From the NCBI GenBank assembly GCA_044227805.1, contig JBGAWA010000035.1, positions 1 to 36,399 on the forward strand: a stretch of DNA of 36,399 bases. The letters run 5' to 3'. Positions 8,156 to 16,826 of the stretch are shown here, one piece after another. The notes under the pieces are model-generated. The model saw only the letters and a program-made list of their open reading frames with translations. It did no database searches and was not told where the DNA came from. The first letter of the stretch is position 1, and the number at the start of each line of letters is the position of its first letter. The translations under genes and the position numbers were made by a program. The stretch is from JACCZZ01 sp044227805. Lineage in GTDB: Bacteria > Bacteroidota > Bacteroidia > Chitinophagales > UBA10324.

Positions 8156-8572
8156 TTATTCCACCAGGTATTTAATTGCCATTTCATAGCCTTTTAATCC
8201 GAAACCAGCAATCAATCCCTTGCATTTGCCCGACAGCATTGATTTTTGCCGGTATTCTTCCCTTGCATACGGGTTCGAAATATGCACTTCTATTACAGGC
8301 GATTTGATGGCGCCAATAGCATCACCGATGGCAACGGATGTATGCGTATATCCTCCTGCATTAAGGATAATGCCACTATTGGAAAATCCAGTTTCGTGTA
8401 ATTTATTAATGATATCGCCCTCTACATTACTTTGATAATACGTGATGGAATGCTGCGGATACTTTTGCTGGAGCTCCGTCAAATAATCTTCAAAGGATCT
8501 GTCACCATATATTTCAGGTTCACGCTTTCCAAGTAAGTTGAGATTAGGCCCGTTAATAATCAGAATATCCAT
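8156..8572 (-). CDS. aroQ: 3-dehydroquinate dehydratase, type II
   Basis: 138 residues from the ATG at 8570-8572; an upstream in-frame extension to 8695 adds 41 residues with no family counterpart and is rejected. Type II motifs are plain: NGPNLNLLGKREPEIYG (with the catalytic Tyr), NAGGYTHTSVAIGDAI, and EVHISNPYAREEYRQKS with the catalytic His. The enzyme works as a cytosolic dodecamer and catalyses trans-dehydration of 3-dehydroquinate to 3-dehydroshikimate, the third step of the shikimate pathway. The gene is divergent from xerD across about 260 bases, a neighbourhood often seen in Bacteroidota. Confidence 0.95.
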   Translation of the reverse strand: MDILIINGPNLNLLGKREPEIYGDRSFEDYLTELQQKYPQHSITYYQSNVEGDIINKLHETGFSNSGIILNAGGYTHTSVAIGDAIGAIKSPVIEVHISNPYAREEYRQKSMLSGKCKGLIAGFGLKGYEMAIKYLVE

Positions 8573-8768
8573 GGTGGAAAGAGTTATGAATTGAAGGATG
8601 CTTGGAATTGGAATTTTGTAAAGATAGAATTTATGAAACGGGTTTGGGAAATTGCCCGTTTGAATTTGGCAAAGGATACCGCTAACTTTGAACATGCATC
8701 CTGCAGTTTAAAGCAGCTGCTTATTATTTTTCAGGGTGAAGCATGACAGTACCTAAGCCATGATGCAT

Positions 8769-8820
8769 CCGGAGCAGGCATCTCCTGCCCGGTAAGCGAT
8801 TGTAAACAGGTGTAAACAGT
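8769..8820 (+). promoter_or_regulatory. Hairpin and tandem TGTAAACAG repeat upstream of xerD
   Basis: CCGG-A-GCAGG at 8769-8778 pairs with CCTGC-CCGG at 8784-8792 around a 5-base loop, with one bulged A. Immediately after, 8801-8820 holds two tandem copies of a 10-base unit (TGTAAACAGG, TGTAAACAGT), 12 bases before the xerD start. An operator or a structured leader is possible; no known regulator is implied. Confidence 0.3.
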
Positions 8821-8831
8821 AATCAGCAAGG

Positions 8832-9734
8832 ATGGATTGGCAGACACTTATAAGGGGTTTCAAGGCTTACCTGCAACTGGAGCGATCGCTTGCTGCTAAT
8901 TCGGTAGAAGCCTACATCCATGATGTAATGTTGCTTCGGCAATTCTTTGACCTGCAGCAAAAAAACTTGTTCCCTGAGCAAGTACAGTTCGAACATTTGC
9001 AGCAATTTGTTCTTTTCATTAATGAACTCGGCCTGGGTGATCAGTCGCAGGCTCGTATTATTTCCGGTGTCAGGGCCTTTTATAAATACCTCATGATGGA
9101 AGACCTTGTTACCAATGATCCTACACTCTTGCTGGAAGGACCAAAATTAAAACGAAAGCTGCCTGAAGTGCTTCACCTGGAGGAAATCAATCGTATGCTG
9201 GCTGTTATTGATCATAGCAAAGCAGACGGCCTGCGTAACCGAGCTATACTCGAAACACTCTATGGCTGCGGACTGCGTGTAACTGAAATGGTGGAACTCA
9301 AAGTCTCGAATCTATATTTTGATGTGGGTTTCATAAAAGTAATAGGCAAAGGAAATAAAGAACGGCTGGTTCCGATAGGTGAAGAGGCAATCAGACATAT
9401 CAATTATTATCGTGAAGGAGTTCGAAGCCATCTATCCATTAAATATGGATTCGAAGATTATGTCTTTCTGAATCGGAGCGGGAAGAAACTTTCCCGCATT
9501 TATGTTTTTATGCTAATCAAAGCGCTGGCGGAAAAAGCAGGGTTGAAAAAATCAATTAGTCCTCACACCTTCCGTCATTCCTTCGCTACGCACCTTATTG
9601 AAGGTGGCGCAGATCTTCGGGCCGTGCAGGAAATGCTTGGCCATCAGTCAATAACCACTACGGAAATTTACACCCATCTCGACAGGGATTATCTGCGGCA
9701 GACACTGCAACAATTTCATCCCCGTTACAAATAA
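8832..9734 (+). CDS. xerD: Site-specific tyrosine recombinase XerD
   Basis: 300 residues, the standard XerC/D length. The N-terminal SAM-like core-binding domain spans about 1-90 (FKAYLQLERSLAANSVEAY). The catalytic domain carries R149 (GCGLRVTEM), K173 (IGKGNKER), H245 and R248 (PHTFRHSFATHL), H271 (LGHQSITTTEIY) and the nucleophile Y280. The enzyme resolves chromosome dimers at dif together with XerC and FtsK. XerD rather than XerC is favoured by overall resemblance and by the aroQ neighbour, but a sequence-only split of the two is not certain. AAGGATG at the start gives a weak Shine-Dalgarno. A possible imperfect terminator hairpin follows at 9750-9784. Confidence 0.92.
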   Translation: MDWQTLIRGFKAYLQLERSLAANSVEAYIHDVMLLRQFFDLQQKNLFPEQVQFEHLQQFVLFINELGLGDQSQARIISGVRAFYKYLMMEDLVTNDPTLLLEGPKLKRKLPEVLHLEEINRMLAVIDHSKADGLRNRAILETLYGCGLRVTEMVELKVSNLYFDVGFIKVIGKGNKERLVPIGEEAIRHINYYREGVRSHLSIKYGFEDYVFLNRSGKKLSRIYVFMLIKALAEKAGLKKSISPHTFRHSFATHLIEGGADLRAVQEMLGHQSITTTEIYTHLDRDYLRQTLQQFHPRYK

Positions 9735-9749
9735 AATCCAACCTGAGAA

Positions 9750-9784
9750 GTAATCGGAAAAAAGCACTTCGACTTTTCGGTTAC
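9750..9784 (+). terminator. Possible imperfect terminator after xerD
   Basis: GTAATCGGAAAAAAG pairs imperfectly with CTTTTCGGTTAC around CACTTCGA, 15 bases after the xerD stop. There is no uninterrupted T run after the stem, so the call is weak. Confidence 0.3.
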
Positions 9785-9886
9785 GGAACCATGTTTTCGG
9801 GCCTGGAATGGGCAACTGTACATTAATAATAACACAGAACTGCTACTGGATAAGTATTTCACACTATAGTGTGCAAAGAAAAAGCC

Positions 9887-9922
9887 CCAAAAAAGTCACG
9901 AAGTGATCAAATTTGGGGCATT
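9887..9922 (+). promoter_or_regulatory. Hairpin at the transposase start
   Basis: GCCCCAAA pairs perfectly with TTTGGGGC, and the loop holds a smaller stem TCAC-GAA-GTGA. The GTG codon at 9903 lies inside this structure and the alternative ATG at 9939 lies just after it. Insertion sequences often use such structures to block translation from read-through transcripts; that role is inferred here. Confidence 0.4.
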
Positions 9923-11300
9923 AAAACTTGCACAACAAATGTATAAAAATCTTTTATTTCAGTTAGGCCCTACTGTATTAGAGAATCGGTTTTGGGCCAC
10001 CGATGTAGGCAAGATCCACCGTGCCATACCTTGGGATCAGTTGTGTTTACTTGTGCCTGCACCGGCCAGTTCGGTAAGCGGGCTGGGACGCAAGCCATGG
10101 ATGGATGTGAAAGGAGGAATCGGGTTACAGTTTTTGAAACACTATCTGCAACTCAGTGATGCCAAGCTGATCGAACGGATCAACACCGATTGGTCGCTAC
10201 AATATTTTTGTGGCATACAGCTTAAGCCAGGTCAGGCGATCACCGATAAAGATCTGCCAAGCCATTGGAGAACCTATCTTGGTAAATACTTAGACATCGA
10301 CAAATGGCAGCAGGCGTTTGCCAGCAGGTGGAAAGTGCATATGCAACAGACCCAGTCTTCGATGCAGGATGCGACCTGTTATGAAAGCCGCATCGCATAT
10401 CCGACGGATGTAAAGTTGTTGTGGCAGTCCTGCAACACAGTGCATGTGCTGATCGGGCAGATTCGTCACCGGCACCATGAGCGTAAAAGCCGCAACAACT
10501 ATGATGACCGTCGCCGCGAGTTTTTATCATATCAGAAGAGTAGGAAGAAAACCAGAAAGCAAGAGAAACGGCTTCGAAAAAAGCTGCTGAAGTATTTGCT
10601 TCGCTTATTGATGTTGCTAGGTGAGTTGTGTAAAAAACACGGCGTTAAATTACCGGCAAGAAAAAAGGAGTTGCTCGGTACCATAGCGCAATTGTATGAA
10701 CAACAGGTAAAAAAGATCCACGGACAAAAAATTGAAGACCGCATCGTAAGCCTGGCCAAATCCTATATCCGTCCCATCATTCGTGGCAAGGAGGTGAAGG
10801 GTGTAGAGTTTGGAGCGAAGGTGAATAAACTACAGGTGGATGGTATCAGTTTCATTGAACATCTGAGCTACGATGCTTTTAATGAAGGAACACGCTTAGA
10901 GAAAGGTATCCGGCTGCATGAAAAGCTGTTGGGTAAATGCAAGCACGTTTCGGCTGATGCTATTTATGCTACCAATGCCAATCGAAGGTATTGCAAACGA
11001 AAAGGCATTGTGACCAACTTTATTGCTAAGGGAAAACAGAAATCCGAACATATTGAACAGGCAGCACTGATGCGCAGGGTGCTCAACCGTGAGCGCAGTA
11101 CCAGGCTTGAAGGAAGCTTTGGCAACGAAAAAAATCACTACTTGTTAAACAAGGTAAATGCAAGAAGTCAGTACACTGAAACGTGTTGGATATTCTTTGG
11201 TATTCATACAGCCAATGCTGTTGTGATCGGCAAACGCATCGCTGCTAACGTCCAACGCAGCAATGCACCACCACAACGAAAGCTGCGACTGACAGCTTAA
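9903..11300 (+). CDS. IS5-superfamily-like DDE transposase (DUF772-type N-terminus)
   Basis: 465 residues from the GTG at 9903, or 453 from the ATG at 9939, which I prefer. The N-terminal part (MDVKGGIGLQFLKHYLQLSD, then WSLQYFCG) is the DUF772-like helix region of IS5/IS1182-type transposases. The catalytic triad candidates are D156 (MQDATCYESRI), D352 (SADAIYAT) and E403 (RLEGSFGNEKNHY). Between D156 and D352 lies a very basic linker (about residues 190-235, rich in RKKTRKQEKRLRKK) and likely coiled coil. It would cut and join the ends of its own element. The frame is intact, unlike the IS4 remnant at 6.3 kb, so the element may be active. The exact family is not settled. Confidence 0.85.
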   Translation: MIKFGALKLAQQMYKNLLFQLGPTVLENRFWATDVGKIHRAIPWDQLCLLVPAPASSVSGLGRKPWMDVKGGIGLQFLKHYLQLSDAKLIERINTDWSLQYFCGIQLKPGQAITDKDLPSHWRTYLGKYLDIDKWQQAFASRWKVHMQQTQSSMQDATCYESRIAYPTDVKLLWQSCNTVHVLIGQIRHRHHERKSRNNYDDRRREFLSYQKSRKKTRKQEKRLRKKLLKYLLRLLMLLGELCKKHGVKLPARKKELLGTIAQLYEQQVKKIHGQKIEDRIVSLAKSYIRPIIRGKEVKGVEFGAKVNKLQVDGISFIEHLSYDAFNEGTRLEKGIRLHEKLLGKCKHVSADAIYATNANRRYCKRKGIVTNFIAKGKQKSEHIEQAALMRRVLNRERSTRLEGSFGNEKNHYLLNKVNARSQYTETCWIFFGIHTANAVVIGKRIAANVQRSNAPPQRKLRLTA

Positions 11301-11512
11301 AAAACACAACGTAAAAAAACGTTTGAACAAAATGAATGGGTGAAGTATGTCCATCAACTAAAAAAATACTATTCATTATTGCCAACAACAATAATATTCA
11401 TCTCAAAAGACATTCACCTCATCATTTAAACAGCATTATTACTAATCCAAAAACATTTTCGGGAATACCCCTGTACTTTAACAATAACACGCTGCCACTG
11501 GCTAACCAACCA
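11301..11512. other. Intergenic region right of the insertion sequence
   Basis: 212 A/T-rich bases with no supported gene. It presumably includes the right end of the insertion sequence and the 3' untranslated region of plsY. 11471-11490 is an 18/20 match to 9816-9835 on the other side of the element. Confidence 0.5.
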
Positions 11513-12160
11513 TCAGTCTCTTTGCTTGACCCGGTTATTTCTTCCCAAAACTATCTTATGCTCCTCTCCTTTCAGCAGCCGCCGGATATTCAACCGATGC
11601 GTATAAATAATAATGCAGGGAATAATAATTGCAAATGCAATAACAGGCCATTGCCGTATGTGACTGTAGAAGATCAGCACAATTGGAAAAGTGATGGCTG
11701 CAAGCATCGACCCTAGTGAAACATACCTTGTCCACAGAAAGATGATGACAAATACAGCAACACAAACCAGTGCAGCAGCAGGAAAAACAGAAATCCCAAC
11801 TCCAAATAGTGTAGCTACACCTTTGCCGCCTTTAAATTGGAGATACACCGGGAATATGTGGCCTATGGCTGCAGTAATTCCAAGGCCCAGTTCATAATAG
11901 ATGAAGTTTGCGGAATCAAAAGGTATGTTGCCGAGATAATATGCCAAAGAAACGGCTATTGAACCTTTTACAATATCAAGAAATAAGACAATAAGGCCGG
12001 CCTGTGTTCCCAAGACTCGAAAGGTATTCGTTGCACCGGCATTGCCACTTCCGTATTTCCGTACATCCTTACCATAAAATAACAGGCCTACCCACACCGA
12101 AAAGGGAATAGCTCCTACCAGGTAAGCGATCACAAATGCAATTATAAGTTCGTAGTTCAA
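11513..12160 (-). CDS. plsY: Acyl-phosphate:glycerol-3-phosphate acyltransferase PlsY
   Basis: 215 residues, an integral membrane enzyme with five or more hydrophobic segments. The three PlsY signature motifs are present: YGSGNAGATNTFRVLG after the first segment, GHIFPVYLQFKGGKGVAT in the middle, and RYVSLGSM near residue 150. It acylates glycerol-3-phosphate with acyl-phosphate from PlsX, the first step of membrane phospholipid synthesis. The start is a TTG at 12158-12160; an in-frame TAA lies shortly upstream and no ATG occurs between, so a non-ATG start is needed. It converges on the insertion sequence and follows, on the same strand, the large unknown protein. Confidence 0.93.
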   Translation of the reverse strand: MNYELIIAFVIAYLVGAIPFSVWVGLLFYGKDVRKYGSGNAGATNTFRVLGTQAGLIVLFLDIVKGSIAVSLAYYLGNIPFDSANFIYYELGLGITAAIGHIFPVYLQFKGGKGVATLFGVGISVFPAAALVCVAVFVIIFLWTRYVSLGSMLAAITFPIVLIFYSHIRQWPVIAFAIIIPCIIIYTHRLNIRRLLKGEEHKIVLGRNNRVKQRD

Positions 12161-12228
12161 AATTCCTGGCCGCTTTGATGTTTATGCTTTAGCTGTACAT
12201 GCCATTGAATGCATCTCTCTGTTATGCA

Positions 12229-14109
12229 TTATTGTTCTCCCGCCAAAAACTTCATGCGGTTCACAAAGGTATTCTTCTTATTTTCTGAGCCGGGATTATA
12301 CTGATAGCTCTTGCCATCTTTCGACTCACTTCTCCGCTTATCAGGATTGATATTCACCAATGCTTCATTAAATGCCTGCTCGCCGGCCACTATCTGCATA
12401 TTGCCAGCGGCATAGTAGAAATAATACCAAAAATCCTCATCCCCAGCAGGAATATAAAGATTGATATAATCACCACTTCGTTTAAATCCCAGTTCAATAT
12501 AACCCGGCACTGTTCGCGCTATCGACTTGTCATCGACAAAAGCAATGCTGAAAGGCTTACTATTGTAAAAGGCTTTGCTGGTTTTATCCCACTGCAGTTC
12601 TACATCGGACAAAAAGAGGGTGTAGGGCAGTGCATCACTTTTTACGATGTTTCCCGTTGCATTAAACCCATCATTGAATGCTTTCTCCTTTTTTGGATCG
12701 ATCAGTTCGGGCAGTGCTTTCTGAAATATATCAGCGGCATAATCAGCATCAGGTTCATCGTAGTTGCCCTGCGATATAGATTTAGACATCATGGCCATCA
12801 GTTCTTTGTCCAGGTCAAACCGTATTCCGAGCGCCACCCGGAAAACAGGGTTATTTTTATTGACATCCGTAGTGACCTGACCGGCACTGGCAATATCTAC
12901 CATGCCATAGTTCAGGCCCAAATTCATCTTCCCTTCCGCCTTCACCTTGCCGGTTGCATCGTTGTAGCGCAATACATTGCCTCGTATGGATTCATTGAGG
13001 ATCTTATCAGCATCACCGGCTACAAACTCCCTTGTCTTTTCATCATAAAATACAATGCCGTTAGCCACGAATAAATTTTTATCCCTGGAACTCTTCTTGG
13101 CATTGAAGAAAGAAGTGTACAGATCTGATGAGTCAGCGTCGAACACCATTCCGGCAGTCATGGGTTTGTGCGATTCATTTTCAGGGTCGGTAAACTTAAC
13201 GTAACCGGAATCTTTATTCATGTAGTTATCAATAGAAAACCATTCTGCTTTCACTTTCGGATTACTGATGTCCAGCCTGGCATATCCTTTAAATTCAACC
13301 GGCTCGCTGTTGGATGCAATATTCACCTTTCCTTTATAAAATATTTTGGGCAACAATAAAAACCGCTGGGATGAGTCAATAGTGCCTTTGGCATAAACAT
13401 GAAAATTTGTTTTGGTGGAATCGTTAAAAACACCAATGTCATCCATCCATATCTTCTGGCCCTTTCCGGTTTTATTCATATAGGAATAGATGCCTGTGGC
13501 TTTCAAGCTGTTTTTTCCATAAATATTGGCGGATACACTATCGAATCGATGATACTCATCAATGGTGTCCATTACAATTTTTGCCCGGTTCAATGTCCGC
13601 ATTCTTGCTTCCGCTTCAATTACAACCTTGCCACTGTCAGGATAAACATAGGCATCCGCGACAGGAATATAGGGTACCTTGTTTATTTTAAGAATGAAGT
13701 TCTGCATATCATAAGTGGCGGTACTGCCATTGAAGGAAAGTGAATCCTGATCGGCTTTTACAGAAGTAAAATCCGCGACGGAGCCTTCAGGTGCCACAAA
13801 CGTCATCCTTTTCTTATCCATCTCCCACCTGAATTGATTGATGGAGGTACGGTATTCATTGTATGGAAAGAGTGTTGAAATATCATCTGTATTGGACTTG
13901 AATGTGCCAAGCCTCTTATCAAAATCAATGGCTGCACTGACATCACTTGTTTTGAGTGCAAACTTTTTGGGATCGAGCGATTTAATATAAAAATCAGCGG
14001 AGTCAGCCTTCATCTTGTTTCTTCCAAAATCAATATCTGCTGCCGACAGTGTGGCATCGCTCCAGTCAACATTGCCACTACCCGAAAGTCCTGTAGATTG
14101 CAATACCAT
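12229..14109 (-). CDS. Large secreted Bacteroidota protein of unknown function, C-terminal segment
   Basis: 626 codons that continue the protein begun at 16668. The apparent ATG at 14109 is internal: the same frame is open upstream (TLRGAMVLQ) to a single-base indel near 14150. The segment is built of many alternating beta strands with repeated themes such as a DADSSDLY element, FVANGIVFYDEKTREFVAGD, and GKVKAEGKMNLGL. This recalls OstA/LptA-like or AsmA-like beta-structures that act in the periplasm or outer membrane, but no family is certain. Near the end a helical stretch (MAMMSKSISQGNYDEPDADYAADIFQKALPEL) is followed by more strands and a basic C-terminus. Together with the other two segments the whole protein would be about 1480 residues. 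Confidence 0.7.
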   Translation of the reverse strand: MVLQSTGLSGSGNVDWSDATLSAADIDFGRNKMKADSADFYIKSLDPKKFALKTSDVSAAIDFDKRLGTFKSNTDDISTLFPYNEYRTSINQFRWEMDKKRMTFVAPEGSVADFTSVKADQDSLSFNGSTATYDMQNFILKINKVPYIPVADAYVYPDSGKVVIEAEARMRTLNRAKIVMDTIDEYHRFDSVSANIYGKNSLKATGIYSYMNKTGKGQKIWMDDIGVFNDSTKTNFHVYAKGTIDSSQRFLLLPKIFYKGKVNIASNSEPVEFKGYARLDISNPKVKAEWFSIDNYMNKDSGYVKFTDPENESHKPMTAGMVFDADSSDLYTSFFNAKKSSRDKNLFVANGIVFYDEKTREFVAGDADKILNESIRGNVLRYNDATGKVKAEGKMNLGLNYGMVDIASAGQVTTDVNKNNPVFRVALGIRFDLDKELMAMMSKSISQGNYDEPDADYAADIFQKALPELIDPKKEKAFNDGFNATGNIVKSDALPYTLFLSDVELQWDKTSKAFYNSKPFSIAFVDDKSIARTVPGYIELGFKRSGDYINLYIPAGDEDFWYYFYYAAGNMQIVAGEQAFNEALVNINPDKRRSESKDGKSYQYNPGSENKKNTFVNRMKFLAGEQ

Positions 14110-14183
14110 TGCGCCACGTAAGGTGGTCTGGTTATCAAATATTTTAAAGGGTATCAGACTCCATCTTCACCACCATGGAATCA

Positions 14184-14489
14184 TTATAAAGGAATCCAGT
14201 GAATATAGTCCTTCACTCCGGTCACATTAGGATACTCCACTCCATTCAGCAGGGTTGATTTAATGATGAACGAATCAGCCATTGCATTCAGTGAATCCGG
14301 ATAAAAAATAATTTCCTTCGCTGTACTGACTGATGGAAGAAACCTGAAAGTACCTTTTCCGCGGAGCCCTGTATTGTCGAGTGACAACTGATTGCTGAAG
14401 GTGCCTTTTCCGCCATACAATGCGATGTCTGTTTTCTTTGCTTTGAAGCCAAGCGAAAGATCCTGCTGAATGCCGATACGATCATTCAT
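14184..14489 (-). CDS. Large secreted Bacteroidota protein, middle segment between frameshifts
   Basis: 101 codons of the same protein, isolated by indels. The frame is open upstream of the ATG at 14489 (GGVYDRSKFYF, then FNGKLVSGGIFPE) to an indel near 14620. Downstream it stops at WIPL*, where one extra A in the run at 14188-14190 shifts the frame; removing it gives HWIPYNDSMVVKMES, and a second change in the GGG at 14149-14151 rejoins the C-terminal segment. The compensating pair argues for base-calling errors. The strand pattern LRGKGTFRFLPS resembles the other segments. Confidence 0.6.
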   Translation of the reverse strand: MNDRIGIQQDLSLGFKAKKTDIALYGGKGTFSNQLSLDNTGLRGKGTFRFLPSVSTAKEIIFYPDSLNAMADSFIIKSTLLNGVEYPNVTGVKDYIHWIPL

Positions 14490-14604
14490 TTCAGGAAAAA
14501 TGCCACCGCTTACGAGCTTTCCGTTAAAAGCGACCGATAATGTCCTGAGTTTGTTCAGTGAGTCAAACTCGAATGGCTCGAGCTGAAAATAAAATTTACT
14601 TCTG

Positions 14605-16668
14605 TCATAAACGCCGCCAAGTGTGTGCGAGGCTGATCATAATACACGTACGACGGCTGCGTGGTGGTAAGGATGGGGTATTGTTTATTGCGCAACGGTT
14701 ATTTTTGGAATCAATCTGCAGGTTGCCGGTTACCTTTTCAATGATACTCCTTATTGGTCCGACGGCAGGCTTGCCCGTTTCATCCAGTTTTTCCGTGGGA
14801 ATATTGATCAGCACGGAATCTACGGTAGAAAGCTCAATCTTAAAATCATCGTAATCGAAGCTGAATCCGTCACCCGACATATCGAGCCGGCCGGCAAACA
14901 TCATCCCGCTGAAATCCATATCGCGGTTTTGCTTTACTGTCACTTGCTTACCTCTGGGAAAAACCACCACGAAATTAGAATCACTCAACGCAATATCATT
15001 TACGCCACGCAATTGCATATTCATGCTTCGCATATCAATCTCCGCATTGACGCTGTCCGTTTTTGAATCGATACGGATATTGTCATAATCGGTTTTTTGT
15101 TCTTCTTCGTCTATGTAGTGAAATGTTTTATACCGTACCGTTACCAGTTCCTTTTGATCATCGTAGTCCACAAAACCATCTTCCACCAGTTTATAGAGAA
15201 TCCCTTTGATGGTCTGAGCGGAATACCTGGGCCCGAGTTTCTTTGCGAGATCTTCTGTTGTAAACTGTTTTTCACCGGTAGATTCAACAATGCTCCTGAG
15301 TTTCTCAATGATGTTATAATCCGCTATGTTCTGAAACTTCTCCATCTTGCCGGCGGAATAATAATCAAAGGACTCCAGTACTACTTCGCTCTGGCCCGAC
15401 TGTGAAATATTACGCAGGTAAAGTGTTGGCTCATTCATATCCCAAAAAACCACATCGGGAGATATTTCCAGCTGATGATAGTAATCATAGAAGGGTGATT
15501 TTTCAATTCCGTTTTTCCCGCGAAAAAGATAGAGCTCTCTTTTTTCGCTGTTATAACGCAAAGTAAGTCCTCCGTGCATTAATGAATCCTTTCCGAGCAA
15601 CAACTTCACTTCCGCTTGTGAAGAATTAATCTCCTTGTCTTTATTGATTTGAAAATTGACTGACTTAGCTACCACTCCCAGCAACTTGTCATAGCGGAAG
15701 ATCTTAATCATCGCCTGCTGATCGGTCGTCCCATTGGCATTCAACTTTGCGCCCTGCAGCGAAACGCCACCGTATAGTTTTACATGCGGTGCGATATTAT
15801 CAAAGAGCAGGTCTTTGCGGTAGGATTCAAATCGTGGATAAGTAGTTGTTTCAGGATCAGTAAAAGACAACAGCCGGTCGGAAAATTTTCCTGTAATATT
15901 CTTTTTGTCATACGCTTCATAGAACAACCGAGCAGAGTCGGCAGTATAATCCGATTGTCTGCAGTCAATTGAATAATTTTTAAAGCTCACATATACTTCA
16001 TCAGTGCCAAAACCAACACGCGTCCAGTCTGCGCGGCCTTTAGTACCCTGCCATTTGTTCTCCATAGGAAAATAACTGCCCTCAGTACCTTCAATACGCA
16101 GCGAATCTTTGGAGGTGATACCGATGATCGTGCAATCCTCAATCTTCAGTACAGGATTATCATTTACTATCAACAGTTCAAAAAGATCACTGTCAAACTT
16201 CCAGGTGCGCCCTTCTGAAATGTACAAGGCATGGCGGGAGAATAAGGCTATAGAAAAGTCAAGGTATTGTTCATACTTCTTGTAGTTACCCTGCCGCTGT
16301 GAGCTGATAACGGTTGTCGTCACTTCCTGCCAGGCATCGAACAGATCATCCTGCTGTTTACTCAGCTTAAATGCTGCAGCGGCGGCGAAGAATTTTTGAA
16401 AATAAGGAGTCACCAGCATTTTGCGTTCGCGCGCTTCATGGCAGCGGCCAGTGTTATCAGATCTGCCTGTTGCGACGGAAAACTGTGGCCAGGCATCCTG
16501 TAAAGCGCCTGCCGTTTGCTGGCAATCGTCGCGCTTGGTATCAGCAAGCAGTTGTATTGCCTGCTTCAGGAAGATGGCGGGGTCTGTAGAAAATTCATTG
16601 GCAGACTGTGCCCTGGCGCAAAGAGAAAGTGACCAGAAAGTGAAAAATAATAGGGCAATCCGCAGCAT
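14605..16668 (-). CDS. Large secreted Bacteroidota protein, N-terminal segment
   Basis: Starts at the ATG at 16666-16668 with a signal peptide (MLRIALLFFTFWSLSLCARAQ). After a helical region (about 30-130), a beta-rich body follows with repeated themes like DSLRIEGTEGSYFP and VYVSFKNYSID. Residues about 445-520 look like a winged helix (FTTEDLAKKLGPRYS, then TIKGILYKLVEDGFVDYDD), unusual inside a secreted beta-rich protein. Residues 63-83 are translated from a shifted frame: one extra A in the run 16479-16482 and one missing T in 16419-16422 cancel each other; the alternative frame gives a sensible helix (FPSQQADLITLAAAMKRA). The last ~40 codons after 14697 are also out of frame, as a missing G there shifts reading until 14605. 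Function unknown. Confidence 0.7.
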   Translation of the reverse strand: MLRIALLFFTFWSLSLCARAQSANEFSTDPAIFLKQAIQLLADTKRDDCQQTAGALQDAWPQFSVATGRSDNTGRCHEARERKMLVTPYFQKFFAAAAAFKLSKQQDDLFDAWQEVTTTVISSQRQGNYKKYEQYLDFSIALFSRHALYISEGRTWKFDSDLFELLIVNDNPVLKIEDCTIIGITSKDSLRIEGTEGSYFPMENKWQGTKGRADWTRVGFGTDEVYVSFKNYSIDCRQSDYTADSARLFYEAYDKKNITGKFSDRLLSFTDPETTTYPRFESYRKDLLFDNIAPHVKLYGGVSLQGAKLNANGTTDQQAMIKIFRYDKLLGVVAKSVNFQINKDKEINSSQAEVKLLLGKDSLMHGGLTLRYNSEKRELYLFRGKNGIEKSPFYDYYHQLEISPDVVFWDMNEPTLYLRNISQSGQSEVVLESFDYYSAGKMEKFQNIADYNIIEKLRSIVESTGEKQFTTEDLAKKLGPRYSAQTIKGILYKLVEDGFVDYDDQKELVTVRYKTFHYIDEEEQKTDYDNIRIDSKTDSVNAEIDMRSMNMQLRGVNDIALSDSNFVVVFPRGKQVTVKQNRDMDFSGMMFAGRLDMSGDGFSFDYDDFKIELSTVDSVLINIPTEKLDETGKPAVGPIRSIIEKVTGNLQIDSKNNRCAINNTPSLPPRSRRTCIMISLAHTWRRL

Positions 16669-16826
16669 CGTTTAACTTTCTTTTCAGGAAAGCAACGAAA
16701 TTAGGTAATAATAATTTCCAGCTCCCGCTGCAAATGCAGATACTATCCACACCTGCCTTGCAATTGTATCAACCGCTTTCACCCATATGCTCTAACTTAA
16801 CAATCGCGCCACACTATGATACAAAA

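Larger units (their letters stand above)
9860..11345 (+). mobile_element. Insertion sequence with intact DDE transposase, ends not defined
   Basis: A single transposase gene occupies the space between the convergent xerD and plsY genes. The left flank has a perfect 14-base palindrome CACACTATAGTGTG (9860-9873) and a hairpin at the gene start; the right flank has AACGTAAAAAAACGTT. I could not find matching terminal inverted repeats or a target duplication by eye, so the stated limits are approximate. The outer flanks share a diverged direct repeat (9816-9855 and 11471-11505). Confidence 0.6.

Noticed and set aside
8573..8695. 41-codon N-terminal extension of aroQ
   Set aside because: Type II dehydroquinases start almost exactly at the MDILIINGPN segment; the extension looks like translated intergenic DNA.
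14149..14698. Programmed ribosomal frameshifting in the large protein
   Set aside because: There are several shifts of both signs, no slippery heptamer, and similar indels in unrelated neighbouring genes; sequence error explains all of them.
16371..16589. Plus-strand open frame opposite the large secreted protein
   Set aside because: It is a shadow of the minus-strand gene in the region where two cancelling indels disturb that gene's own frame.
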